The position numbers and the translations under genes are program-made. This document shows, piece after piece, positions 34,001 through 46,617 of a stretch of 64,000 bases of DNA. The notes beneath the pieces are model-generated. The model did not search any database and was not told where the DNA came from. It saw only the letters and a program-made list of their open reading frames with translations. Where the stretch lies: positions 186,001-250,000 of the forward strand of contig JAECYW010000028.1 of the NCBI GenBank assembly GCA_023014335.1. The letters run 5' to 3'. The number at the start of each line of letters is the position of its first letter. Position 1 is the first letter of the stretch. This stretch comes from Galerina marginata. Taxonomy: Eukaryota; Basidiomycota; Agaricomycetes; Agaricales; Galerinaceae.

Positions 34001-37000
34001 GACCTAATCAACCCTGGATACACATGCCACATGAAAGCCCTGATTTTTACGAATTTTTTGATACCAAGATCATAAAAATTGGCCCAGTAATGGCTGAGAT
34101 ACAGAAACCATGCAGGGTCACTATAGCAGTGGGAGAATTTCCAACCATTGCGTTAGAAACCATTTCCTTCTGCTATCAAGTGTAGAAAACAAGTTCTTTT
34201 ACTACGTAAGAACTTGTAACAAGATTAATTCATACGTCGCTTAGTTTTTATCAGATTGCCTTGAAATAAAGTGTGTAATTATCAGAAAAATCAGGGCTAT
34301 AAAATGGTGTCACATATGTATTGTCACATTTTCATGTGACTTACCAAATGCGGAATATTGTTTGAAATACATAGTAAATAAGCCATTTTAAGAGATTTTA
34401 AAGGCATTGAAATAAAATAAAAATACTAATGATGTTTTTTAACCTAAGAGATGGTCTGTGCACACATATCACATGACATATCCCTCAGAATATTTTGGTC
34501 TAACTTGGTGCTTTAACTGATTTCAAGGGATTTGCACAAAGTCCTGCTGTGAGTTTGATTATGTAAGCTTCTAAAACATTATTTTCATGTTATTTGGTCA
34601 TGTTTTGCAATGTTTGGTGTGCCTTTTATGGGTTATCCAGTCAGTTTAACACCAATTTTCGGATTTTCACCAAGTTGAGCTGGCTGTTTGCCAGATTTGA
34701 CACCATGACATCATTGCAAAACATATGTAAATATTTGTACATTATTTTAGATTGGTCTGGGCAACACATTTTAGCCTATCTAGCTCACTGAAATTCATTT
34801 TAAGTGTAAATTTACATAAATTTGCGCTGTTTGGGTCGTGTGAACAGGTCACATGACCTAATCAACCCTGGATACACATGCCACATGAAAGCCCTGATTT
34901 TTACGAATTTTTTGATACCAAGATCATAAAAATTGGCCCAGTAATGGCTGAGATACAGAAACCATGCAGGGTCACTATAGCAGTGGGAGAATTTCCAACC
35001 ATTGCGTTAGAAACCATTTCCTTCTGCTATCAAGTGTAGAAAACAAGTTCTTTTACTACGTAAGAACTTGTAACAAGATTAATTCATACGTCGCTTAGTT
35101 TTTATCAGATTGCCTTGAAATAAAGTGTGTAATTATCAGAAAAATCAGGGCTATAAAATGGTGTCACATATGTATTGTCACATTTTCATGTGACTTACCA
35201 AATGCGGAATATTGTTTGAAATACATAGTAAATAAGCCATTTTAAGAGATTTTAAAGGCATTGAAATAAAATAAAAATACTAATGATGTTTTTTAACCTA
35301 AGAGATGGTCTGTGCACACATATCACATGACATATCCCTCAGAATATTTTGGTCTAACTTGGTGCTTTAACTGATTTCAAGGGATTTGCACAAAGTCCTG
35401 CTGTGAGTTTGATTATGTAAGCTTCTAAAACATTATTTTCATGTTATTTGGTCATGTTTTGCAATGTTTGGTGTGCCTTTTATGGGTTATCCAGTCAGTT
35501 TAACACCAATTTTCGGATTTTCACCAAGTTGAGCTGGCTGTTTGCCAGATTTGACACCATGACATCATTGCAAAACATATGTAAATATTTGTACATTATT
35601 TTAGATTGGTCTGGGCAACACATTTTAGCCTATCTAGCTCACTGAAATTCATTTTAAGTGTAAATTTACATAAATTTGCGCTGTTTGGGTCGTGTGAACA
35701 GGTCACATGACCTAATCAACCCTGGATACACATGCCACATGAAAGCCCTGATTTTTACGAATTTTTTGATACCAAGATCATAAAAATTGGCCCAGTAATG
35801 GCTGAGATACAGAAACCATGCAGGGTCACTATAGCAGTGGGAGAATTTCCAACCATTGCGTTAGAAACCATTTCCTTCTGCTATCAAGTGTAGAAAACAA
35901 GTTCTTTTACTACGTAAGAACTTGTAACAAGATTAATTCATACGTCGCTTAGTTTTTATCAGATTGCCTTGAAATAAAGTGTGTAATTATCAGAAAAATC
36001 AGGGCTATAAAATGGTGTCACATATGTATTGTCACATTTTCATGTGACTTACCAAATGCGGAATATTGTTTGAAATACATAGTAAATAAGCCATTTTAAG
36101 AGATTTTAAAGGCATTGAAATAAAATAAAAATACTAATGATGTTTTTTAACCTAAGAGATGGTCTGTGCACACATATCACATGACATATCCCTCAGAATA
36201 TTTTGGTCTAACTTGGTGCTTTAACTGATTTCAAGGGATTTGCACAAAGTCCTGCTGTGAGTTTGATTATGTAAGCTTCTAAAACATTATTTTCATGTTA
36301 TTTGGTCATGTTTTGCAATGTTTGGTGTGCCTTTTATGGGTTATCCAGTCAGTTTAACACCAATTTTCGGATTTTCACCAAGTTGAGCTGGCTGTTTGCC
36401 AGATTTGACACCATGACATCATTGCAAAACATATGTAAATATTTGTACATTATTTTAGATTGGTCTGGGCAACACATTTTAGCCTATCTAGCTCACTGAA
36501 ATTCATTTTAAGTGTAAATTTACATAAATTTGCGCTGTTTGGGTCGTGTGAACAGGTCACATGACCTAATCAACCCTGGATACACATGCCACATGAAAGC
36601 CCTGATTTTTACGAATTTTTTGATACCAAGATCATAAAAATTGGCCCAGTAATGGCTGAGATACAGAAACCATGCAGGGTCACTATAGCAGTGGGAGAAT
36701 TTCCAACCATTGCGTTAGAAACCATTTCCTTCTGCTATCAAGTGTAGAAAACAAGTTCTTTTACTACGTAAGAACTTGTAACAAGATTAATTCATACGTC
36801 GCTTAGTTTTTATCAGATTGCCTTGAAATAAAGTGTGTAATTATCAGAAAAATCAGGGCTATAAAATGGTGTCACATATGTATTGTCACATTTTCATGTG
36901 ACTTACCAAATGCGGAATATTGTTTGAAATACATAGTAAATAAGCCATTTTAAGAGATTTTAAAGGCATTGAAATAAAATAAAAATACTAATGATGTTTT

Positions 37001-40000
37001 TTAACCTAAGAGATGGTCTGTGCACACATATCACATGACATATCCCTCAGAATATTTTGGTCTAACTTGGTGCTTTAACTGATTTCAAGGGATTTGCACA
37101 AAGTCCTGCTGTGAGTTTGATTATGTAAGCTTCTAAAACATTATTTTCATGTTATTTGGTCATGTTTTGCAATGTTTGGTGTGCCTTTTATGGGTTATCC
37201 AGTCAGTTTAACACCAATTTTCGGATTTTCACCAAGTTGAGCTGGCTGTTTGCCAGATTTGACACCATGACATCATTGCAAAACATATGTAAATATTTGT
37301 ACATTATTTTAGATTGGTCTGGGCAACACATTTTAGCCTATCTAGCTCACTGAAATTCATTTTAAGTGTAAATTTACATAAATTTGCGCTGTTTGGGTCG
37401 TGTGAACAGGTCACATGACCTAATCAACCCTGGATACACATGCCACATGAAAGCCCTGATTTTTACGAATTTTTTGATACCAAGATCATAAAAATTGGCC
37501 CAGTAATGGCTGAGATACAGAAACCATGCAGGGTCACTATAGCAGTGGGAGAATTTCCAACCATTGCGTTAGAAACCATTTCCTTCTGCTATCAAGTGTA
37601 GAAAACAAGTTCTTTTACTACGTAAGAACTTGTAACAAGATTAATTCATACGTCGCTTAGTTTTTATCAGATTGCCTTGAAATAAAGTGTGTAATTATCA
37701 GAAAAATCAGGGCTATAAAATGGTGTCACATATGTATTGTCACATTTTCATGTGACTTACCAAATGCGGAATATTGTTTGAAATACATAGTAAATAAGCC
37801 ATTTTAAGAGATTTTAAAGGCATTGAAATAAAATAAAAATACTAATGATGTTTTTTAACCTAAGAGATGGTCTGTGCACACATATCACATGACATATCCC
37901 TCAGAATATTTTGGTCTAACTTGGTGCTTTAACTGATTTCAAGGGATTTGCACAAAGTCCTGCTGTGAGTTTGATTATGTAAGCTTCTAAAACATTATTT
38001 TCATGTTATTTGGTCATGTTTTGCAATGTTTGGTGTGCCTTTTATGGGTTATCCAGTCAGTTTAACACCAATTTTCGGATTTTCACCAAGTTGAGCTGGC
38101 TGTTTGCCAGATTTGACACCATGACATCATTGCAAAACATATGTAAATATTTGTACATTATTTTAGATTGGTCTGGGCAACACATTTTAGCCTATCTAGC
38201 TCACTGAAATTCATTTTAAGTGTAAATTTACATAAATTTGCGCTGTTTGGGTCGTGTGAACAGGTCACATGACCTAATCAACCCTGGATACACATGCCAC
38301 ATGAAAGCCCTGATTTTTACGAATTTTTTGATACCAAGATCATAAAAATTGGCCCAGTAATGGCTGAGATACAGAAACCATGCAGGGTCACTATAGCAGT
38401 GGGAGAATTTCCAACCATTGCGTTAGAAACCATTTCCTTCTGCTATCAAGTGTAGAAAACAAGTTCTTTTACTACGTAAGAACTTGTAACAAGATTAATT
38501 CATACGTCGCTTAGTTTTTATCAGATTGCCTTGAAATAAAGTGTGTAATTATCAGAAAAATCAGGGCTATAAAATGGTGTCACATATGTATTGTCACATT
38601 TTCATGTGACTTACCAAATGCGGAATATTGTTTGAAATACATAGTAAATAAGCCATTTTAAGAGATTTTAAAGGCATTGAAATAAAATAAAAATACTAAT
38701 GATGTTTTTTAACCTAAGAGATGGTCTGTGCACACATATCACATGACATATCCCTCAGAATATTTTGGTCTAACTTGGTGCTTTAACTGATTTCAAGGGA
38801 TTTGCACAAAGTCCTGCTGTGAGTTTGATTATGTAAGCTTCTAAAACATTATTTTCATGTTATTTGGTCATGTTTTGCAATGTTTGGTGTGCCTTTTATG
38901 GGTTATCCAGTCAGTTTAACACCAATTTTCGGATTTTCACCAAGTTGAGCTGGCTGTTTGCCAGATTTGACACCATGACATCATTGCAAAACATATGTAA
39001 ATATTTGTACATTATTTTAGATTGGTCTGGGCAACACATTTTAGCCTATCTAGCTCACTGAAATTCATTTTAAGTGTAAATTTACATAAATTTGCGCTGT
39101 TTGGGTCGTGTGAACAGGTCACATGACCTAATCAACCCTGGATACACATGCCACATGAAAGCCCTGATTTTTACGAATTTTTTGATACCAAGATCATAAA
39201 AATTGGCCCAGTAATGGCTGAGATACAGAAACCATGCAGGGTCACTATAGCAGTGGGAGAATTTCCAACCATTGCGTTAGAAACCATTTCCTTCTGCTAT
39301 CAAGTGTAGAAAACAAGTTCTTTTACTACGTAAGAACTTGTAACAAGATTAATTCATACGTCGCTTAGTTTTTATCAGATTGCCTTGAAATAAAGTGTGT
39401 AATTATCAGAAAAATCAGGGCTATAAAATGGTGTCACATATGTATTGTCACATTTTCATGTGACTTACCAAATGCGGAATATTGTTTGAAATACATAGTA
39501 AATAAGCCATTTTAAGAGATTTTAAAGGCATTGAAATAAAATAAAAATACTAATGATGTTTTTTAACCTAAGAGATGGTCTGTGCACACATATCACATGA
39601 CATATCCCTCAGAATATTTTGGTCTAACTTGGTGCTTTAACTGATTTCAAGGGATTTGCACAAAGTCCTGCTGTGAGTTTGATTATGTAAGCTTCTAAAA
39701 CATTATTTTCATGTTATTTGGTCATGTTTTGCAATGTTTGGTGTGCCTTTTATGGGTTATCCAGTCAGTTTAACACCAATTTTCGGATTTTCACCAAGTT
39801 GAGCTGGCTGTTTGCCAGATTTGACACCATGACATCATTGCAAAACATATGTAAATATTTGTACATTATTTTAGATTGGTCTGGGCAACACATTTTAGCC
39901 TATCTAGCTCACTGAAATTCATTTTAAGTGTAAATTTACATAAATTTGCGCTGTTTGGGTCGTGTGAACAGGTCACATGACCTAATCAACCCTGGATACA

Positions 40001-41045
40001 CATGCCACATGAAAGCCCTGATTTTTACGAATTTTTTGATACCAAGATCATAAAAATTGGCCCAGTAATGGCTGAGATACAGAAACCATGCAGGGTCACT
40101 ATAGCAGTGGGAGAATTTCCAACCATTGCGTTAGAAACCATTTCCTTCTGCTATCAAGTGTAGAAAACAAGTTCTTTTACTACGTAAGAACTTGTAACAA
40201 GATTAATTCATACGTCGCTTAGTTTTTATCAGATTGCCTTGAAATAAAGTGTGTAATTATCAGAAAAATCAGGGCTATAAAATGGTGTCACATATGTATT
40301 GTCACATTTTCATGTGACTTACCAAATGCGGAATATTGTTTGAAATACATAGTAAATAAGCCATTTTAAGAGATTTTAAAGGCATTGAAATAAAATAAAA
40401 ATACTAATGATGTTTTTTAACCTAAGAGATGGTCTGTGCACACATATCACATGACATATCCCTCAGAATATTTTGGTCTAACTTGGTGCTTTAACTGATT
40501 TCAAGGGATTTGCACAAAGTCCTGCTGTGAGTTTGATTATGTAAGCTTCTAAAACATTATTTTCATGTTATTTGGTCATGTTTTGCAATGTTTGGTGTGC
40601 CTTTTATGGGTTATCCAGTCAGTTTAACACCAATTTTCGGATTTTCACCAAGTTGAGCTGGCTGTTTGCCAGATTTGACACCATGACATCATTGCAAAAC
40701 ATATGTAAATATTTGTACATTATTTTAGATTGGTCTGGGCAACACATTTTAGCCTATCTAGCTCACTGAAATTCATTTTAAGTGTAAATTTACATAAATT
40801 TGCGCTGTTTGGGTCGTGTGAACAGGTCACATGACCTAATCAACCCTGGATACACATGCCACATGAAAGCCCTGATTTTTACGAATTTTTTGATACCAAG
40901 ATCATAAAAATTGGCCCAGTAATGGCTGAGATACAGAAACCATGCAGGGTCACTATAGCAGTGGGAGAATTTCCAACCATTGCGTTAATTTCCTTCTGCT
41001 ATCAAGTGTAGAAAACAAGTTCTTTTACTACGTAAGAACTTGTAA
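28059..41045 (-). repeat. Tandem array, 854-bp unit, about 15.2 copies
   Basis: The unit starting GCCCTGATTTTTACG recurs at 28059, 28913, 29767 and on to 40869 with exact 854-bp spacing. The 15 full units appear identical by eye. Each unit ends with the complete E-family 5' terminal hairpin (AACAAGTTCTT...AAGAACTTGTAA) followed by CAAGATTAATTCATACG. The last partial unit carries a small deletion near 40987. Identity over 12.8 kb points to very recent expansion. Confidence 0.95.
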
Positions 41046-41153
41046 TGTCAGCAACACTCGATATGGCTCACACGGCAAAGCTGCGGCGATCATCCTGGTG
41101 TATCGAGAACATTTCCTGTCTTTTATGGCCACAATCCGGGATGCAAAAGATAA

Positions 41154-42191
41154 CTTGGTTAGAGGCCATTGCTGCGCATGGCAAAAACAAGTTCTTACTT
41201 TCAAGGTGAGTCCGACTATAAATACAGGTTAAATAAGTAAATAATGCATAGTCCGCTCAAATCTGAACCGATTTGGATGATCTTATACTCAAAAAAAGCA
41301 GAAAAATGAGGCGGTTCTAACAAGGCTAAAACGGCCTGGTCACGTGACCAGGAAGGCCCTTAGTTTTTATCAGATTGCCTTGAAACAAAGTGTGTAATTA
41401 TCAGAAAAATCAGGGCTAAAATATGGTGTCACATGCGTATTGTCACATCTTGATGTGACTTACCAAATGCGGAATATTGTTGAAAACACAGTAAATAAGC
41501 TATATTGTGAGATTTTAAAGGCATTAAAATGAAATAAAAATACTGATAATGTTTTTTTTACCTAAGAGATGGTCTGTGCACACATATCACATGACATATC
41601 CCTGAGAATATTTTGGTCCAAGTTGGTGCATTACCAAATCCAAGGCAATTGCACAAAGTCCTGCTGTGAGTTTGATTATGGAAGCTTCTAGAACATTATT
41701 TCCATGTTATTTGGTCATGTTTTGCAATGTTTGGTGTGCTTTTTATGGGTTATCCAGTCAGTTTAACACCAATTTTCGGATTTTCACCAAGTTGAGCTGA
41801 CTGTTTGCCTGATTTGGACACCATGACATCATTGCAAAACATATGTAAATATTTGTACATTATTCCAGATTGGTCTGGGCAACACATTTTAGCATATCTA
41901 GCTCACTGAAATCTGTTTTAAGTGTAAATTCACACAAATTTGCGCTGTTTGGGTCGTGTGAACAGGTCACATGACCTAATCAACCCTGGATACACATGCC
42001 ACATGAAAGCCCTGATTTTTACGATTTTTTTGATACCAAGATCATAAAAATTGGCCCAGTAATGGCTGAGATACAGAAACCATGCAGGGTCACTATAGCA
42101 GTGGGAGAATTTCCAACCATTGCGTTAGAAACCATTTCTGCCTGCTATGCAGGCCGCAAAACAAGTTCTTTTACTACGTAAGAACTTGTAA
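41154..42191 (-). mobile_element. E-family element E4 (1.04 kb) in the 722-codon gene
   Basis: 3' end CTTGGTTAGAGGCC at 41154, 5' end at 42191 (TTACAAG on the minus strand). It contains one diverged copy of the interior found in the E3 unit, beginning TTAGTTTTTATCAG. Removing it joins GATAA to ACCTAGC and keeps the frame (AKDKPSETN). Confidence 0.88.
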
Positions 42192-42469
42192 ACCTAGCGA
42201 GACAAATATTGAGAAAAATTTTGCCGCAGCTATCAAGGACATACCAACTCTTACAGAACTTTGTGCTCTGGCTCTCTACCACATTGCCGTTTCCCGACCT
42301 TTCATGCGACATGTCCGGACACACGACAACATTTTGAAACTTCATGACTTCTTTGAGAAGAAGGCCACCTTCCTTCAAGCAGTTCTCGAGAAGCCATCGC
42401 TTTGGACTGGCGACGATGTGCTTCACAAAAATGCATGTCTAGATGGACAAGAGTGGGATGAATTCTCAT

Positions 42470-43744
42470 TTACAAGTTCTTACGTAGTAAAAGAACTTGT
42501 TTTCCGGCCTGCATAGCAGGCAGAAAACATTCCTAACGCAATGGTTCGAAATTCTCCCACTCATACAGTGACCCTGCATGGTTTCTGTATCTCAGCCATT
42601 ACTGGGCCAATTTTGATGATCTTGGTATCAAAAAATTTGTAAAAATCAGGGCTTTCATGTGGCATGTGTATCCAGGGTTGATTAGGTCATGTGACCTGCT
42701 CACACGACCCAAAAAGCGCAAATTTGTGTAAATTTACACTTAAAATGAATTTCAGTGAGCTAGATATACTAAAATATGTTACCCAGACCAATCTAGAATA
42801 ATGTACAAATATTTACATATGTTTTGCAATGATGTCATGGTGTCCAAATCTGGCAAACAGTCAGCTCAACTTGGTGAAAATCCGAAAATTGGTATTAAAC
42901 TGACTGGATAACCCATAAAAGGCACACCAAACATTGCAAAACATAACCAAATAACATGGAAATAATGTTCTAGAAGCTTACATAATCAAACTCACAGCAG
43001 GACTTTGTGCAATTGCCTTGGATTTGGTAATGCACCAACTTGGACCAAAATATTCTCAGGGATATGTCATGTGATATGTGTGCACAGACCATCTCTTCGG
43101 TAAAAAAAACATTATCAGTATTTTTATTTTATTTTAATGCCTTTAAAATCTCTCAATATAGCTTATTTACTGTGTTTTCAACAATATTCCGCATTTGGTA
43201 AGTCACATAAAGATGTGACAATACACATGTGACACCATCTTTTAGCCCTAATCTTTCTGATAATTACACACTTTGTTTCAAGGCAATCTGATAAAAACTA
43301 AGTGACGTATAAATTAATCTTGTTGCAAGTTTCTTATTGTAGTCTAATAATTAATCTTGTTACAAGTTCTTACGTAGTAAAAGAACTTGTTTTCCGGCCT
43401 GCATAGCAGGCAGAAAACATTCCTAACGCAATGGTTCGAAATTCTCCCACTCATACAGTGACCCTGCATGGTTTCTGTATCTCAGCCATTACTGGGCCAA
43501 TTTTGATGATCTTGGTATCAAAAAATTTGTAAAAATCAGGGCCTTCCTGGTCACGTGACCAGTTGATTTTAGGCTTGCTAGAACCACCTCCTTTTTCTGC
43601 TTTTTTTGAGTATAAGATCATCCTTATAGCTTCAGATTTGAGTGGACTATGCATTATTTACTTATTTAACCTTTATTTATTGTCGGACTTACCTTGAAAG
43701 TAAGAACTTGTTTTTGCCATGTGCAGCAATGGCCTTTGACCAAG
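42470..43744 (+). mobile_element. E-family element E5 with two 5' termini (1.28 kb) in the 722-codon gene
   Basis: Starts TTACAAG at 42470 and ends GACCAAG at 43744. A second complete 5' terminus begins at about 43370 directly after AATCTTG, so the element is a two-unit version of the E3 array. Removal joins CTCAT to TGAATG, restoring EFSLNVISAV. Confidence 0.87.
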
Positions 43745-44589
43745 TGAATGTGATATCAGCAGTCAAAGCTTTGAAATCACAGCTCCCTGACCTTGACAAT
43801 GCCGTTGTTGCCTTTGTGGAATCTGCCCCCGGAACCTTCGTTGAGCGTTTCTCCGACGAGTTCAAAGAGGGCAATGGAATTGACTCGTTGACCGAAAATG
43901 AGCTCAGTACCCTCTACTTCTCCTCAACAAACGACTTAAACGAGGGCGGCTTAGGCAGTTGGCGGCGCGGACAAGAGAGACAGCCAGCAGAAACCTTGCA
44001 GAAGTTCAACGCAGCTTTTATGGGAAAAAGAAACCAAACCGAGAATTTTATGTCCCATAAACTCACCGAAGAAGCCAACCATCTTTACCTCATGCAAACG
44101 GCCAGAAAACGGGATGAGAGTGGATACCAGAAAGCGCTCAAGGTTGCACAAATCCAAGCTGACGAGGCAAAGATTGCTGAGAACAGGCAGAAGGAAGCAC
44201 AACAAAAAGAAAAACGCGAGAAGCAGGCAAGCATTCTGTTAGAGGCAGTCAAGTCTCTTGCCCTCACGGATGATGAGATAGACGGTCTCAGGAATGAACC
44301 GTTGATTCTTCAGCTTGAATGTCATTGTGAGATAGAGAAGCGCAGACTGACAGTTAACAGCGGGAATCACGATGGCGGTGACTTGGAGAACGTGCCAGAA
44401 AGTATACCACTGAAAAGCCACATGAAGAACAAGACCCAGAGAGTCCCAGAGTTGAAGAAAGCCGTGCTCAGGTTTCATGCTCGAGGTGATACGAAGGAAT
44501 CAGCATATGAGCTACTTTCTCGGGCACTGGAATCTCTCAAGCAAACACAAGGTGATCACTTATATGAGTCAGATAATGATGATTTATAG

Positions 44590-44763
44590 TTTTTATTATT
44601 TTACATACTACCTTAAAGCTTTATAGACCTAAATACATTTGTTCTAGACAAGGAATACACCTCCAATTCATTTGCAAGTTGACGAGACTGACATTTGGCA
44701 GGTTTGAGGTGGCTGTGTAATGACTAAGCTGCCGAATCCATTTGCGGACGGTGCGCCTCCTCA
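44590..44763 (+). other. 3' flank of the split gene
   Basis: Non-repetitive sequence after the TAG stop, up to the next insertion. AT-rich, consistent with a 3' untranslated region; no further gene seen. Confidence 0.4.
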
Positions 44764-45727
44764 TTACAAGTCCTTACGTAGTAAAAGGACTTGTTCTTAT
44801 CCAGAGAACAAGCCAAATGGCTTGCAGTGCAACCTCTGATTTCGTTCATTTTCTCTCATGCTGTCAAACTTCACTAAAATTGTAATATCTTGGCCATTAT
44901 GAGTCCTTTGATTTATCAAAGACTCATTCTTTATAAACCCAGAACTTAGTTGAAAATTTCATTAATTGATTGATTATTCAACACCGCGGAAAAATATTTC
45001 CCAAAAAAGAAATTTTTGACAAATAATAGATTTAGGTCCTTTGATTATAAATCCCAAAAATCATGTGACTAGCCATTTCCATCCCTGAGATATTGACATT
45101 TTAAGTCCAAAAATCACAAAAGTGCTGGCTTTTTTTGAGTTTTTTGCATTTTTCTCAATAAGGAAGGAAGTTAGTCACATGATTTCAACAGATCCAGGGG
45201 TCTCAAATCATTTCCCACAACTTTGGTTTTTGTTCTAAAATGGTAATTGCCAAATTGGGTAGCTTTCTCCCACTATATATAATAAGTTGAAATTTGAAAC
45301 TTCTTTGTTTCTTTCCTCCATCACTAATGCAGCTATTGACTTAGTTCTTTTTGCTATGGTCTCTAGCTACTCTTTACTATTATCTAGGACACTCTCCTGA
45401 CCTTCAAGGTGTCTGGTTGTGCCATTAACTTTTAACCTTTTGAAATTAAAAAGGACTCATACATGCCATGCAAAGCAATGGCCCACACCCACAAGTTTCT
45501 TGACCATTTACAATGATTTTGGTATCAGAAAAATCACACAAGTCAGGGCCAACCTGGTCACATGACCAGGCCATTTTATTACCATAAAATGCGTCTTTTT
45601 ATTCCCTTTCCAACGAATCCAAGATCAGCCCAATCGGATAAGATCTGACTGCGTTATTAATCATTTACCTGAGATAAAATATGTAAGGACTTGTTTTTGC
45701 CATGCGCAGCAATGGCTGCTATGCAAG
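44764..45727 (+). mobile_element. E-variant element E6 (TTACAAGTCC termini)
   Basis: Starts TTACAAGTCCTTACG and ends GTAAGGACTTG...GCCATGCGCAGCAATGGC...ATGCAAG, flanked by A and T. Terminus and subterminal repeat both changed from TTC to TCC, preserving complementarity. An F-family element is nested at 44897-45495. Confidence 0.8.
44897..45495 (+). mobile_element. Short F-family element F1 nested in E6
   Basis: Starts TTATGAGTCCTTTGATTTAT with a 5' hairpin (GAGTC-CTTTGATTTATCAAA-GACTC) and ends AAGGACTCATACATGCCATG...CACAAG followed by T. About 600 bp, non-coding, sharing the CAACACCGCGG segment with F2. Confidence 0.82.
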
Positions 45728-46397
45728 TGTAAAAAAAACCATCATCAGTATTTTTATTTTGTTTTAAACCCTTAAGAACCCTCAATATGGCTTATTTACT
45801 GTGTATTTCAAACAATATTCCGCATTTGGTAAGTCACATAAAGATGTGACAGTACATATGTGACACCATCTTTTAGCCCTGATTTTTCTGATAATTACAC
45901 ACTTTGTTTCAGGGCAATCTGATAAAAACTAAGCAACATATGAATTAATCTTTTTACAAGTTCTTATTGTAGTCTAATAATTAATCTTGTTACAAGTTCT
46001 TACATAGTAAAAGAACTTGTTTTCCGGCCTGCATAGCAGGCAGAAATGATTTCTAATGCAATCATTCGAAATTATCCCACTCATACAGTGACTCTGCATG
46101 GTTTCTGTATCTCAGCCATTACTGGGCCAATTTTGATGATCTTGGTATCAAAAAAATTGTAAAGATCAGGGCCAGATTTTAGGCTTGTGAGATCCACCTC
46201 ATTTTTCTGCTTTTTTTGAGTATAAAAACATCTCAGTCGGTTCAGATTTGAGTGGACTGTTCATAATTTGCTTATTTAACATTTATTTATTTAATTCCTT
46301 ATTTAACATGCATTATTTAATAACAGGTCTCTAGGTACTGACTCACCCCAAAGTAAGAACTTGTTTTTGCCATGCACAGCAATGGCCTCTGATCAAG
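45728..46397 (+). mobile_element. 5'-truncated E-family element E7 with duplicated 5' terminus
   Basis: 45728-45990 is interior sequence of the E unit with its left part missing. A complete 5' terminus TTACAAGTTCTTACATAG starts near 45993 after AATCTTG, and the element ends GCCATGCACAGCAATGGC...GATCAAG at 46397. A degenerate 5' terminus also occurs near 45955. Confidence 0.75.
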
Positions 46398-46587
46398 TCA
46401 AAAGTGTGGCAATCAGTGTGCACTCTCGTGACACCTTCCCTTCACGTGAGTACATGTGCATTGTGTTGTGCTCAGTGCAAAGTACTTGCAACCTTAGTTC
46501 TGTGGCCACATGCCTAAGAGTTTAAGCCTTTATAATAAGTAGGAGTACATTGATCTATAATTATCTACTAATTGTTTTTTACCGAGT
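46398..46587. other. Short apparently unique stretch between E7 and F2
   Basis: About 190 bp without repeat termini or coding pattern; probably remnant target DNA. Confidence 0.4.
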
Positions 46588-46617
46588 TATGAGTCCTTTG
46601 ATTTATCAAAGACTCAT

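Larger units (their letters stand above)
27835..41045 (-). mobile_element. Giant E-family element E3 (13.2 kb) built on a tandem array
   Basis: Left boundary CTTGGTTAGAGGCC at 27835 is the 3' end on the minus strand; right boundary AACTTGTAA at 41045 is the 5' end. The insertion is in the 722-codon gene between CCAGA and TGTCAG, and removal keeps the frame. Between the two normal E termini lies a 13 kb tandem array. It encodes nothing recognisable; the 65-codon ORF repeated 15 times is a shadow of the repeat. Confidence 0.9.
20613..44589 (+). pseudogene. 722-codon gene split into seven pieces by six transposon insertions
   Basis: Pieces: 20613-20755, 21119-21143, 21520-22266, 27812-27834, 41046-41153, 42192-42469, 43745-44589. 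Joined in order they give 2169 nt with one open frame and a TAG stop. Motif order: RTLGIGTSINHASQTQ (near 60), GDHAADQ (Asp108, Asp112), TGCCMHKDLN (Cys209, Cys210, His212, Asp214), DKKKGQQDTY, FPDVSNTRYGSHG (spanning the third and fourth insertions), DIPTLTEL, NDLNEGGLG (Glu508) and a Lys/Glu-rich helical C-terminus. I recall this as a multicopy agaricomycete family without firm function. The CxHxxxN block and separated acidic residues could fit an RNase H-like transposase fold, but that is conjecture. The gene as it stands cannot make the protein unless the insertions are removed from DNA or RNA. Confidence 0.85.

Noticed and set aside
28616..40769. Fifteen identical 65-codon ORFs
   Set aside because: They are the same stretch of each 854-bp repeat unit; no start context, homology or codon pattern suggests a gene.
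28059..41045. Resemblance to a CRISPR or other short-repeat array
   Set aside because: Units are 854 bp and fully repeated with no unique spacers; the context is a eukaryotic transposon.
20756..43744. E elements as ordinary introns or introners of the split gene
   Set aside because: Their edges (CTTGG...TGTAA or TTACAAG...CCAAG) lack GT-AG at the frame-restoring positions, and both orientations occur. Non-canonical removal stays only as a test in the findings.
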